A DNA stretch of 64,000 bases, from assembly GCA_900540935.1 (NCBI GenBank), contig UQHW01000010.1, positions 1 through 64,000 on the forward strand. The letters are read 5' to 3'. Positions within the stretch are counted from its first letter, which is position 1; each line of letters opens with the position of its first letter. The position numbers and the translations under genes are program-made. Positions 24,970 to 33,083 of this stretch are shown in pieces. This DNA is from an uncultured Collinsella sp. (GTDB lineage Bacteria > Actinomycetota > Coriobacteriia > Coriobacteriales > Coriobacteriaceae). A model generated the notes under the pieces. The model was not told the origin of the DNA, did not search any database, and saw nothing but the letters and a program-made list of their open reading frames with translations.

Positions 24970-26400
24970 TCAGGTGGTTGTCGGGACATAGGGATAGTAT
25001 TCAAAGCGCAGTGTCATAAGCCGCTGCGGGAATTCAATAGCCGCGGCGATGATATTGGCATCGCGGGCACGATCAAACCCTTCGAGTTCGATCTGATACG
25101 AGACGTCTTGCATAATGTCCAGACGCCGCCAGGCTAGGAGTGTGTCGCCATCGAATTCCAAGGTCTTGCCTCCATCTGGAGCAACGGCGTATAGACGCAG
25201 CTTGGCGGTGGTTGCAGGGTCGACAACCGTGACCTTTTTAATTTCGTTTCGAGTATTCTTGGCGCCCAACAAGGTGAGCAGTGTTGGGGCCACGACCTCG
25301 CCCGATGGCAAAAAGACGACTTCGATGGATTCGGGAAATGCGATGATGGCCGACTTGCGGACGGGTTGATTGGCGGCGGCAACTTCGATGTTCGCAGCGT
25401 CGATGACCTCTGTGTGGTCGAGCGCGGCAAGCACGCAGCAGTTACCTTCATCGATCTCTTGAGGATCAGCAAGCCCCAGACTGTCCGCGAGTTCGGAATC
25501 GTTTGGATCGGTAGCGGGTTCATTCGGTGCTTCGAGAGAAGCTGGGACGCTGTTTGTCGGCGACGGCGTGTCGCCCGCACCTGCTTCTTTGTCCGCGCTC
25601 TCTTCTTGTATGGTTGCGTTGATGGGTTCGTCGTTTGGGGGGAGCGTCTTGGCGTCAAACGCGGAGGGGAGAATTCCGATAGCTCCGGATCCGTTCCACT
25701 CCATTTCGAGAAGCGCCGGGTCGGCAAGAATGCGTTGCCTGCTTTGCGCGTGGGAATCGATTTCAAAAGGACCTGCCTCTATCCCTCGTGTAAGGCTGAG
25801 TGATCCGGCTGGCTTCTCGAAATGAGCGTCTGTGTCTTTGGTACTGACGGCGTAGAACAGCAGGGACGCTTCTCCCGCCGCGATGGCATCGGTGCCGGCT
25901 TTGGTCAGCCGCAATGATGCCGTGAATGAGAGGGTGGGCTGCGCATCGTCTGCATTCGCGGCGGCGCAGCCCAGACATATACCGCCTCCTTTCTCAAAAA
26001 ACGTACCGTCGAAGGCGGCCTTCGCTCCGTTCGCCGAGTCATCGACCGAAGCGATGTCGATGCGCAGCTCTAAATTGCATGGATCGCCATCTGCATCGAG
26101 CACAGCCGAGCGCCACGTGCAGACGGCGCACCCCGCCCGGGAGCCGTTTGCCTTGTTCGAACGATCGATATCCACGACTATCGAGCCGTCCGTATTACGA
26201 CGAAGACATCCCGAGGTCGAGATTGCGGCCTGTGCGATCGAAAAACGCTTGCACGCAATGGCGCTCGATGGATTTGGTGCGGAACTTAGGGCTGCTGGTA
26301 AGGAGTCTGCCATGACGGGAGCCGCCCAAGCGGCGACAGACGTTCCGGTTGCGAGCGCGCCGCAGAGTGCGACGACGGGCAAAAGGTTCTTCGATGCCAT
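24970..26400 (-). CDS. secreted hypothetical protein, cysteine-containing
   Basis: A 476-aa protein with a signal peptide (MASKNLLPVVALCGALATGTSVAAWAAP, cleavage near residue 27). The mature part has several cysteine motifs (CAVCTW, CLGC, GNCC), an acidic proline/serine/glutamate-rich linker near 265-310 and a C-terminal beta-rich region. No family is recognised. It lacks an obvious sortase motif or C-terminal membrane anchor. The ATG at 26400 follows AAGGAGACCCC. It is the fifth gene of the minus-strand surface operon that begins at 28176, 18 bp after the LAXTG protein gene. A role as an exported structural or adhesive component is an inference from context. Confidence 0.7.
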   Translation of the reverse strand: MASKNLLPVVALCGALATGTSVAAWAAPVMADSLPAALSSAPNPSSAIACKRFSIAQAAISTSGCLRRNTDGSIVVDIDRSNKANGSRAGCAVCTWRSAVLDADGDPCNLELRIDIASVDDSANGAKAAFDGTFFEKGGGICLGCAAANADDAQPTLSFTASLRLTKAGTDAIAAGEASLLFYAVSTKDTDAHFEKPAGSLSLTRGIEAGPFEIDSHAQSRQRILADPALLEMEWNGSGAIGILPSAFDAKTLPPNDEPINATIQEESADKEAGAGDTPSPTNSVPASLEAPNEPATDPNDSELADSLGLADPQEIDEGNCCVLAALDHTEVIDAANIEVAAANQPVRKSAIIAFPESIEVVFLPSGEVVAPTLLTLLGAKNTRNEIKKVTVVDPATTAKLRLYAVAPDGGKTLEFDGDTLLAWRRLDIMQDVSYQIELEGFDRARDANIIAAAIEFPQRLMTLRFEYYPYVPTTT

Positions 26401-26418
26401 GGGGTCTCCTTAGCTAAT

Positions 26419-26700
26419 TTAGTGCGGCCTGTCCGTGTTTTGTTTCTGGCTGCGTTTGATGTGCAGACCGAGGCCGGCGGTTCCCGCGCCTGCTGCTGTG
26501 GCGCCTGCTGCCAAGAGCCATCGTCTGTCGCCTGTCTGCGCCAACGGTTCCTCGCGGTCGCCGCGGTCGAGCTCCGAGAGGTCGACCGTCACTTGCGTGG
26601 CGGCCTGCGCCTGTTCTTGCTGGGCAAAGGCCATGGCTGGCCCAAACGCTAGGATGCTGACGGCGGCGGCCAGGGCGACGGCCTTATGCCGTGTGCGCAC
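26419..26700 (-). CDS. small LAXTG-type cell-wall-anchored protein
   Basis: A 93-aa protein that consists of a signal peptide (RTRHKAVALAAAVSILAFGPAMAFAQ), a short mature part, the motif LAQTG, a hydrophobic segment (WLLAAGATAAGAGTAGLGLHI) and a basic tail KRSQKQ. This is a complete sorting signal of the LAXTG type used by class E sortases in Actinobacteria. The exposed part is only about 25 residues, so it may be an anchor or base subunit. The start is uncertain: GTG 26700 is used, TTG 26730 is possible. It overlaps the preceding secreted-protein gene by 17 nt. No sortase gene is in the window. Confidence 0.75.
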   Translation of the reverse strand: MRTRHKAVALAAAVSILAFGPAMAFAQQEQAQAATQVTVDLSELDRGDREEPLAQTGDRRWLLAAGATAAGAGTAGLGLHIKRSQKQNTDRPH

Positions 26701-27283
26701 CGGGCTCGACCGTCCAGGTGATCGTTGCAACCTGATCGCCTTCGCCGGTTACGCGGAAGATGTCGCGCGTGACGCGGGCGACGTTTCCGCTTGTCTTGAG
26801 CTTAATTTTGTCCGTGCCGCCGGCAATGCCCTGGTAGCCCATGTCGAAGGCTGCGTTCTTGGAAAGATCGAGGCCCGTCTCCTGCATTGCGGCGCTGGCG
26901 TTTTGGAGTGCGCCGTCGGGGCCGACCTTAAAGTCGATGGAGTTCTGTGCGGTTCCGGCCTTGGCGTCGGCGGCAATGGTCCAGGTGTTCATGGCGTCGA
27001 TCTTCATGTTGGTGACATGGATGCCGTAGGCCGAATGATTGTCGATGGTGGTCGCGTCTTCTGAGGGGCCCTGAAGCGTGCCGTCGGCCTTGGCGACGAA
27101 GGGAATAACCGTCGGAACTTTGAACTCAACGTTGTCGATCTCGGTCCTGACCATTACTTTCGTGGTTCCAACGCGCCCGGCTGCCATAGCTGGCGTCGGG
27201 ACGGCGCCCATTGCGAGCGCGAGCGCGAGCCCTGCGCCCACGACGAGCGCTCTGGCTCCGTTCATGTTCCTGGTGATGTCCAT
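26684..27283 (-). CDS. secreted hypothetical protein of the surface operon
   Basis: A 199-aa protein with a typical signal peptide (ending MAA near residue 35) and a beta-rich mature part (VMVRTEIDNVEFKVPTVIPFVAKADG, NHSAYGIHVTNMKI, ITWTVEP). The pattern resembles surface or pilin-like coat proteins, though no named family can be assigned. AAAGGA precedes ATG 27283 by about 7 bases. It is the third gene of the operon, followed immediately, with overlap, by the LAXTG protein. Together they could form a simple wall-attached fibre or coat. Confidence 0.7.
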   Translation of the reverse strand: MDITRNMNGARALVVGAGLALALAMGAVPTPAMAAGRVGTTKVMVRTEIDNVEFKVPTVIPFVAKADGTLQGPSEDATTIDNHSAYGIHVTNMKIDAMNTWTIAADAKAGTAQNSIDFKVGPDGALQNASAAMQETGLDLSKNAAFDMGYQGIAGGTDKIKLKTSGNVARVTRDIFRVTGEGDQVATITWTVEPGAHTA

Positions 27284-27373
27284 GGTCGTTCCTTTCTATT
27301 CGCCGCGGGCCGTCCCCGCGATGATTGGACGAATGCTGGTGAATTGCGTGCGGTGTCGCGTCGACCGGAAAAG

Positions 27374-27883
27374 CTAGTTCTCGGTTTGCTCAACCCGCAC
27401 CTTGACACGTGTCGGATTGCCGTGGCTGTCGAGGGTCTTGGCATCGAGTGCCTGGATCTCGATGTACGCCTCGCCTTCTTTGATGTCGCCGGCGGGGCAC
27501 GTCTCGATTGTCTTGCCGGTCTCGACCACACCGGATTCGTACATGGTCTCGTCGTTTTGGATGACGCGGAATCGCTGGGGAAATTTATTGTCTTGGACGT
27601 TTTGCACGTTGACGCGCAGCTTGCCGTCCTCCTGCAGCTGAGCGACCGGTGCGACCGAAATCGTCATCATGTTGTCGCGGACTATGGCGTCGAGCTCATC
27701 TTGGATTTCCTGACGCGTTTTGCCCTCGGCCGTCGTAACCGAAGCGCCCGCCTCGGGTACGGGCTGCGACTGCCAAGCGTATAGTCCTACGGCGACAAGG
27801 GCACAGACGATGGCCAAGCAGGCAACGACGAGTTTCTTGCGACGACCCAGGCCTGCAAAGTGGGGTGGCTTCTTCGCGCTCAT
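27374..27883 (-). CDS. membrane-anchored extracytoplasmic hypothetical protein
   Basis: A 169-aa protein with a basic N-terminus (GRRKKL), one transmembrane helix (about 18-38) and an extracytoplasmic domain with beta-strand character (MTISVAPVAQLQEDGKLRVNVQNVQDNKF, RFRVIQNDETMYESG, EAYIEIQAL). It overlaps the preceding gene by 4 nt (ATGA). This is too short for an enzyme with known motifs and none are seen. It may be an assembly or anchoring component of the surface operon. Confidence 0.7.
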   Translation of the reverse strand: MSAKKPPHFAGLGRRKKLVVACLAIVCALVAVGLYAWQSQPVPEAGASVTTAEGKTRQEIQDELDAIVRDNMMTISVAPVAQLQEDGKLRVNVQNVQDNKFPQRFRVIQNDETMYESGVVETGKTIETCPAGDIKEGEAYIEIQALDAKTLDSHGNPTRVKVRVEQTEN

Positions 27884-28176
27884 GCGGCATCCTTGGCGGT
27901 ATAGATGCGCGCAAAGGTGGACGGGTTCGCTCCAAAGAGCATGTGAAGTATCAGGCGGCGTGAGTAGACAAGCTCGTCGAAGTCGGGAGGGAGCTCGATG
28001 TCGTGGATATGCGCGATGCGGTGGGCGAGCGCCGAGAACGACTCGGGGTCGCAGATCACATCGGCGGTAACGTGGTAGACCGTCGTATCGGGGAATGCCT
28101 CTTCGTCGAAAGGCAGGAGATGGGGATCGTCGTCGACTTCGATGGCGATGCCGTACTGGGGCCAGTAATATGCCAT
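27880..28176 (-). CDS. hypothetical protein, first gene of the surface operon
   Basis: A 98-aa cytoplasmic-looking protein (MAYYWPQYGIAIEVDDDPHLLPFDEEAFPDTTVYHVTADVICDP...). It has no signal peptide or membrane helix. GGGAGG lies 4 bases before ATG 28176. The sequence resembles small nuclease-type proteins (IAIEVDDDP, with a short conserved acidic strand; related fragments in other genomes belong to DUF559-like proteins), but it is too short for a full domain. The 4-nt overlap with the next gene shows coupling. Its role in the operon is unknown. Confidence 0.6.
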   Translation of the reverse strand: MAYYWPQYGIAIEVDDDPHLLPFDEEAFPDTTVYHVTADVICDPESFSALAHRIAHIHDIELPPDFDELVYSRRLILHMLFGANPSTFARIYTAKDAA

Positions 28177-28197
28177 GGGAACCTCCCTGCTTCTGGG

Positions 28198-28221
28198 GCC
28201 AAAACTTCTGTCGGTTTTGGC
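28198..28221. repeat. perfect 8-bp-arm hairpin in the divergent intergenic region
   Basis: GCCAAAAC - TTCTGTCG - GTTTTGGC. It lies about 22 nt ahead of the 28176 start codon on the minus strand and so in the leader of the surface operon. It could affect translation or mark a promoter; nothing in the sequence decides. Confidence 0.45.
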
Positions 28222-28250
28222 TGTCGATGCCGACCGTATCAGCCGTTACT

Positions 28251-28284
28251 TGACCAATTGCTGACCAAATGCTTGACGGATTGG
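28251..28284. repeat. three 11-bp direct repeats in the divergent promoter region
   Basis: TGACCAATTGC, TGACCAAATGC and, after one T, the weaker TGACGGATTGG lie head to tail. The 11-bp period places each copy on the same helix face, as expected for a cooperatively bound regulator. The rest of the 346-bp gap 28177-28522 shows no gene. Confidence 0.5.
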
Positions 28285-28412
28285 CGTCTCCGCAGGTAAA
28301 AGGCGGCAAAAAATACTCCAACTTTTTTCGAGCGGCAATCGCGCGGTCAGTGACGGCGGGGCCATATGTGTTAAAAGCATCGTCTGCCGAGGAAATCCAG
28401 CCGCTCGCCGAA

Positions 28413-28441
28413 TTGCACGAACGTAAAAATCGCCAATTATG
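28413..28441 (+). promoter_or_regulatory. possible promoter of the lactate dehydrogenase-Etf operon
   Basis: TTGCAC (28413-28418), a 17-bp spacer and ATTATG (28436-28441) lie about 80 bp before the GTG start of the operon. Matches to consensus are moderate. Confidence 0.3.
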
Positions 28442-28522
28442 GAGACGGTCTCGAACACGTCGACGAAACGATGCGGTAACATCTCCCTGCAAACACTGTA
28501 GTTAGCTAAAGGGGGAGTTCGC

Positions 28523-30124
28523 GTGTCTGTAACCATCAAACCCTTCACCGACGAGTTCGAAGAGTATGGCCGCGATGAATCTCGCGCATCGGGCGAAGCA
28601 TCGAGCATCTCGTTTCCGACAACGGAAGACGAGGTCCGTGCCATTTTGGAAAAGCTCCATGCCGAGCGTGTCCCGGTAACGGTTCAGGGCGCCCGAACCG
28701 GCCTTGCCGCCGGTGCCGTGCCCCACGGCGGGCATATCCTCAATACTTCCCGTATGAATCGCTACTTGGGCCTTCGCCGCGATGAACAAGGCCAATTTTT
28801 GCTGCGCGTGGAGCCGGGCGTTGTGCTCTCGGAGCTGCGCAAGCAGCTGAGCAAGAAGGTGCTGCCGACCGCTGGTTGGGACCAGGCATCGCTTAAGGCC
28901 TACGATGAGTTTCAAGAGGCCCCCGAGCAGTTCTTTCCCACCGATCCCACCGAGGCGTCTGCCTGTCTGGGCGGCATGGCGGCATGTAACGCCTCCGGTG
29001 CCCGCAGCTACGCCTACGGCCCCATGCGCCCGCATATCACGGGACTCCACGTCGCGCTGGCTGATGGCGATTTGCTTGAGCTTCAGCGCGGCGAGGCTTT
29101 TGCCCAGGGCCGCCGCCTGTCGCTCGTGACGGCAGTGGGCCGTGCACTCGAGCTTGACCTTCCCGACTACACCATGCCCAAGACCAAAAATGCTTCGGGC
29201 TATTTCGTTGCTGACGATATGGATGCCATCGAATTGTTTATCGGTGCGTGTGGCACAATCGGCGTCATCACCGAGCTCGAGATTGCCCTGCAGGCGGCAC
29301 CGGCGGTCGTTTGGGGTGTGAGCTGCTTTTTCGATAGCGAAGACAAGGCCGTGTCCTTCACCGATTCCGTGCGCCCCGTCCTGTCCCACGCGGCCGCCAT
29401 CGAGTATTTCGATGCGGGCGCCCTGGATATCCTACGTCGCCAGCGCGAGCAGTCGACGGCGTTTGCCTCGCTGCCGGCGCTCGACAAAGAGGCCAAGGTC
29501 TGTGTCTACGTGGAGCTCGACTGCGACGACGAAGTTCAGGCGACTGAGGAGCTGTATCACTTGGGGTGGGTACTGGAGCTTGCGGGTGGCCGCGACGACG
29601 CGACCTGGGTCGCGCGCACCGAGGTCGATCGCGAATGCCAGCGGTTCTTCCGCCATGCGGTGCCCGAGAGCGTCAACATGCTCATCGACGAGCGTCGCCG
29701 CACGGATCCCGCCATCACCAAACTGGGCTCGGACATGTCGGTGCCCAATGCACGCTTGGCCGATGTCATCGCCCTTTATCGCCGCACGTTGGCCGAAAGT
29801 GGGCTTGAATCTGCCGCCTGGGGGCACATCGGTAACAACCATCTGCATGTGAACATTCTGCCGCGCGATGCGCAGGAATACCGCCGCGGCGGAGAACTCT
29901 TTGCCCGGTGGGCTTCCGAGGTCACGGTCATGGGCGGCGCCGTCTCCGCCGAACACGGTGTCGGCAAGATCAAGGCGGGCTTCTTGGAGACGATGTACGG
30001 TCACGAGGCCATGGTCGAGTCGGCACGGTTTAAGCTCCAGCTCGATCCTGCCGGGCAGCTGGGCCGCGGTAACCTGTTTTCGGAGAAGCTCTTGGATGAG
30101 CTCGTCCAGAAAGGGGGCGCGTGA
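28523..30124 (+). CDS. FAD-linked D-lactate/glycolate dehydrogenase (LctD-like)
   Basis: A 533-aa FAD oxidoreductase of the GlcD/LctD type: the FAD-binding core is TVQGARTGLAAGAVP near residues 53-67 and LGGMAACNASGARSYAYG near 152-169, followed by a C-terminal GlcD-like cap (GNNHLHVNI and EHGVGKIKAGF). It oxidises D-lactate or a related 2-hydroxyacid. The start is GTG 28523 with GGGGGAG at 28511-28516. The 4-nt-overlap gene behind it encodes EtfB, then EtfA with ferredoxin domain. That context matches the electron-bifurcating lactate dehydrogenase/Etf complex described in Acetobacterium woodii. Confidence 0.87.
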   Translation: MSVTIKPFTDEFEEYGRDESRASGEASSISFPTTEDEVRAILEKLHAERVPVTVQGARTGLAAGAVPHGGHILNTSRMNRYLGLRRDEQGQFLLRVEPGVVLSELRKQLSKKVLPTAGWDQASLKAYDEFQEAPEQFFPTDPTEASACLGGMAACNASGARSYAYGPMRPHITGLHVALADGDLLELQRGEAFAQGRRLSLVTAVGRALELDLPDYTMPKTKNASGYFVADDMDAIELFIGACGTIGVITELEIALQAAPAVVWGVSCFFDSEDKAVSFTDSVRPVLSHAAAIEYFDAGALDILRRQREQSTAFASLPALDKEAKVCVYVELDCDDEVQATEELYHLGWVLELAGGRDDATWVARTEVDRECQRFFRHAVPESVNMLIDERRRTDPAITKLGSDMSVPNARLADVIALYRRTLAESGLESAAWGHIGNNHLHVNILPRDAQEYRRGGELFARWASEVTVMGGAVSAEHGVGKIKAGFLETMYGHEAMVESARFKLQLDPAGQLGRGNLFSEKLLDELVQKGGA

Positions 30125-30126
30125 AG

Positions 30127-30942
30127 ATGAGCGATTTCCATATGGTGGTGTGCGTCAAGGCCGTGCCGGGAAGCACCGAGGTCAAGATGGACCCCAAGAC
30201 CAATACCATCGTGCGCGATGGCAAACAGGCGGTCATTAATCCCTTTGACGCGAGCGCTTTGGAATGCGCGCTGGCGCTGAAGGACGACTTTATCGGCTTT
30301 GGCATGGATGTGCGCGTGACGGTGGTGTCGATGGGCATCCCCGCGACCGAGTCGCTGCTGCGCGACTGCATCGCCCGAGGCGCCGACGACGCGCTGCTGC
30401 TGACCGATCGCGCCTTTGCAGGTGCCGATACCCTGGCAACCACCTATGCCCTCAAGTGCGGCATCGAGGCGCTCGACGAGGACTTCGACCTGCTCATCTG
30501 CGGCAAGATGGCGGTGGATGGCGATACGGCCCAGATTGGTCCCGAGCTTGCCGGTGCCTTTGATATTCCCTGCGTGACCGACGTGAGCTGCGTGCAGAGC
30601 GCGGGCTTTACGACCTGTGGCTCGCTGGCGCTCGTTCACGGATGCGATGCCGGCGAGGAGACGGTGTACCTTGAGATGCCGTGCGCGATGACGACTGCCA
30701 AGGAGATTGGCCAGTTGCGTATGCCGAGTATTGCCGGTATCCGCGCGGCGGAGGAGGCGGACGTGCGCGTGGTCAGTGCCGCCGACGTGAACGCCGACCC
30801 CGCGCGTTGCGGTCTTGCCGGGTCGCCGACACAGGTCGTGCGCTCGTTTGTGCCCGACCGTGACCAAACGTGCGAGGCCGTTGACGGAACGGCGTCCGAG
30901 CAGGCGGCAAAACTTGCCAAGATCATCGAGGGGATGGCATAG
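30127..30942 (+). CDS. etfB: electron transfer flavoprotein subunit beta
   Basis: A 271-aa EtfB (start ATG 30127; GTG 30121 in the same frame is too close to AAGGGGG). It has VVCVKAVPGS at the N-terminus and the EtfB signature VDGDTAQIGPELAGAF with the following AMTTAKEIG region. EtfB binds FAD or AMP and, in bifurcating types, NADH. It passes electrons between lactate dehydrogenase and the EtfA/ferredoxin subunit. It abuts the next gene directly (TAG then ATG). The adjacent LDH and ferredoxin-carrying EtfA imply the bifurcating form. Confidence 0.9.
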   Translation: MSDFHMVVCVKAVPGSTEVKMDPKTNTIVRDGKQAVINPFDASALECALALKDDFIGFGMDVRVTVVSMGIPATESLLRDCIARGADDALLLTDRAFAGADTLATTYALKCGIEALDEDFDLLICGKMAVDGDTAQIGPELAGAFDIPCVTDVSCVQSAGFTTCGSLALVHGCDAGEETVYLEMPCAMTTAKEIGQLRMPSIAGIRAAEEADVRVVSAADVNADPARCGLAGSPTQVVRSFVPDRDQTCEAVDGTASEQAAKLAKIIEGMA

Positions 30943-32148
30943 ATGAGCGGACTGATTATCGATAGCGAAGCCTGTATCGGCTGCGGTCGCTGCGTTCGCG
31001 CCTGCGCCTCGGGCGGCATTGTGGTGGAGGGCGAGCGTCCCAACCGATGCGCCCGCGTAACCGACGGCTGTATCCTATGCGGTGGGTGCGTCGACGCCTG
31101 CCCTGTCAACGCTATCTCGATCGAGTGTGACGAGGCCGCTGGTGCGGTGGACCTTGATGCATATCGAGACATTTGGGTCTTCGTGCAGACCGACGAGCAC
31201 GATACGGTGACTCCCGTTGCCTATGAGCTTATGGGCAAGGGACGCGAGCTTGCCGATGCTCGCGGCTGCCGTCTGGTGGCACTGGTCGGCATGAGCCCCG
31301 AGGGCTCGCTCGGGGACCTGGAGCATCTGGTTTGCGCGGGCGCCGACGAAGTCCTGGCCTGTCGCGACGAGCGCCTGCGCCAAAACGATGCGGAGGTCTA
31401 CGCCCGCTTGATCTGCGATTTGGTAGCCGAACGCAAACCCGAGGCCATCCTATACGGTGCGACCGCTTTTGGTCGCGAACTGGCACCCGGCGTTGCCGTG
31501 CGTTTGCAGACGGGCCTTACGGCTGACTGCACCGTACTTTCGATGGATACAGAGACGGGACTGCTGCAACAGACGCGTCCGGCGTTTGGCGGCAACCTGA
31601 TGGCCACCATCATTTGCCCCAACCACCGTCCGCAGATGGCAACGGTGCGCCCCGGTATCTTTAAGGCTCCCGACTTCGACTACGGCCGCTCTGGCACGAT
31701 CACCCAGATATCGCTTGCGGATGATGCTAAGGCTCGTGTCGAGATCTCGATTCCCGCCGAGGAGTGGGGACAGCAGCCCTCGATCGCCAATGCCGAGCGC
31801 CTGGTCGTGGTGGGTCGCGGCATTGGTTCCAAGAAAAACCTGCCGTTGATGCGAAGGCTCGCCGAGGCTCTGGGTGCCGAGCTTGGCTGCACGCGCCCTG
31901 TCGTGGAGGCCGGCTGGTTGGAGTATCGCCATCAGATTGGCCAGACGGGCGTATCGGTTTCGCCCAGGCTTCTCGTGAGTATCGGTGTTTCGGGCGCCAT
32001 CCAACATCTTGCCGGCATCGGTGGGGCGGAGTGCATCATCGCCATCAACGAGGACCCGGATGCCCCCATTTTCGGTGCTGCCCAGTACAAGGTTGTTGGG
32101 GATGCCGTCGAGGTCGTCGAGGAGCTGCTGGCCCAGCTTGAGCGCTAG
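30943..32148 (+). CDS. etfA: electron transfer flavoprotein subunit alpha with N-terminal 2[4Fe-4S] ferredoxin domain
   Basis: A 401-aa fusion. Residues 1-60 contain two cluster motifs, CIGCGRCVRAC and CILCGGCVDACPV. The rest is EtfA: the alpha/beta domain near 75-250 and the FAD-binding C-terminus with GRGIGSKKNLPLM, SVSPRLLVSIGVSGAIQH and AINEDPDAPIF. The FAD in EtfA can send electrons to ferredoxin and NAD+. This domain combination is typical of bifurcating lactate dehydrogenase systems, in which lactate oxidation by NAD+ is driven by ferredoxin oxidation. The stop codon overlaps the stop of the convergent HD gene. Confidence 0.9.
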   Translation: MSGLIIDSEACIGCGRCVRACASGGIVVEGERPNRCARVTDGCILCGGCVDACPVNAISIECDEAAGAVDLDAYRDIWVFVQTDEHDTVTPVAYELMGKGRELADARGCRLVALVGMSPEGSLGDLEHLVCAGADEVLACRDERLRQNDAEVYARLICDLVAERKPEAILYGATAFGRELAPGVAVRLQTGLTADCTVLSMDTETGLLQQTRPAFGGNLMATIICPNHRPQMATVRPGIFKAPDFDYGRSGTITQISLADDAKARVEISIPAEEWGQQPSIANAERLVVVGRGIGSKKNLPLMRRLAEALGAELGCTRPVVEAGWLEYRHQIGQTGVSVSPRLLVSIGVSGAIQHLAGIGGAECIIAINEDPDAPIFGAAQYKVVGDAVEVVEELLAQLER

Positions 32149-32957
32149 GCGCGCGCCAGCCAGTCGCGCATCTCGTCCTTTAGGCGGCTCCAAGTTGCCT
32201 GCGTGGCGGGGTCGGTAAAGGGCCGCGTAATGCCAAAGGGCGCGTCGAGCAGGCGGTGGATATCGCCCTGTTCGCGCGCCAGCGCGCGGCTTGCTGGATA
32301 GACGAGCTCAAACATAAAGCAGATAAGCCCCACCAAGAAGTCGGCGGGCTCATCGCGCTCATCGCGTGCGACGCAGCGGTGCTCGTCAAAGGCGGCAAGT
32401 GTCGGCGACGAGAAACGGCTGCCGAGAAACGTCTTCTCGTCCACCTTGAGGATAGTGTCGACAGTGCTGTCGGCGATGGTGCGCATAATGTCGATCTTGT
32501 CGCCATCGCGCACGATATCGCAGAAGCTCCGCGTGCGCTCGTCGAGCTGCGCGGGTAGACGGAAATCGCTGTGATAGGCAATGCTCGCTCGGATGAGCTC
32601 ATCTTCTGCCGGGTCATCGATAAAGTCGCGGATGCTCGTTACGGCGGGTGCATCGGCGGGATTCTCGCCAAAGAGGACCTCGATGCCCAGCGCCGCATGG
32701 CTCATGCTCTCGGCGTCCTTAAAGGTGTCCCAGCGTCGCAGCTGCTCAAAGCGGCCCATATCGTGTAGCAGGCCGCAAAGCCATGCCAGGTCAATATCTT
32801 CTGACGACCAGCCCTGCTCGCGCGCTACGGCATCGCATGCCTCGGCCACGTGGTACGTATGCTCGATTTTGAGCGCGATGCGTGGGTTGGTGGCGTCGTA
32901 GGCATCGGTGTAGCTTTTGAAGGCCGCGCGCGCCCGGTCTCGATCGATAGCTGTCAT
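32145..32957 (-). CDS. HD-domain phosphohydrolase
   Basis: A 270-aa HD-superfamily protein: H32 or H35 in IEHTYHVAEA, the HD pair in LLHDMGRFEQ (about residues 64-65), and further histidine/aspartate residues (YHSDF, VRDGDKIDIM), consistent with a metal-dependent phosphohydrolase. The substrate is unknown; relatives include nucleotidases and cyclic nucleotide hydrolases. AGGAAG precedes ATG 32957. Its stop codon (TAG on the minus strand) shares the CTAG at 32145-32148 with the EtfA gene that converges on it. A long gap separates it from the AzlC gene, so it is probably transcribed alone. Confidence 0.82.
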   Translation of the reverse strand: MTAIDRDRARAAFKSYTDAYDATNPRIALKIEHTYHVAEACDAVAREQGWSSEDIDLAWLCGLLHDMGRFEQLRRWDTFKDAESMSHAALGIEVLFGENPADAPAVTSIRDFIDDPAEDELIRASIAYHSDFRLPAQLDERTRSFCDIVRDGDKIDIMRTIADSTVDTILKVDEKTFLGSRFSSPTLAAFDEHRCVARDERDEPADFLVGLICFMFELVYPASRALAREQGDIHRLLDAPFGITRPFTDPATQATWSRLKDEMRDWLARA

Positions 32958-33083
32958 AATGACTTCCTAAAAAGTTGTGTCTTTCGATCCGGTGGCAATT
33001 GTAGGTGAACTTTATTGCCACCGGTTGATATTTCTGCTGCGTTGCGAGGCGCGCTGCAGACGACTTACCAGAATGGGAGTGGC

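Noticed and set aside
27957..27966. GTGAGTAGAC, matching part of the family A terminal repeat
   Set aside because: A single 10-base match inside a coding region with no opposing arm; likely chance.
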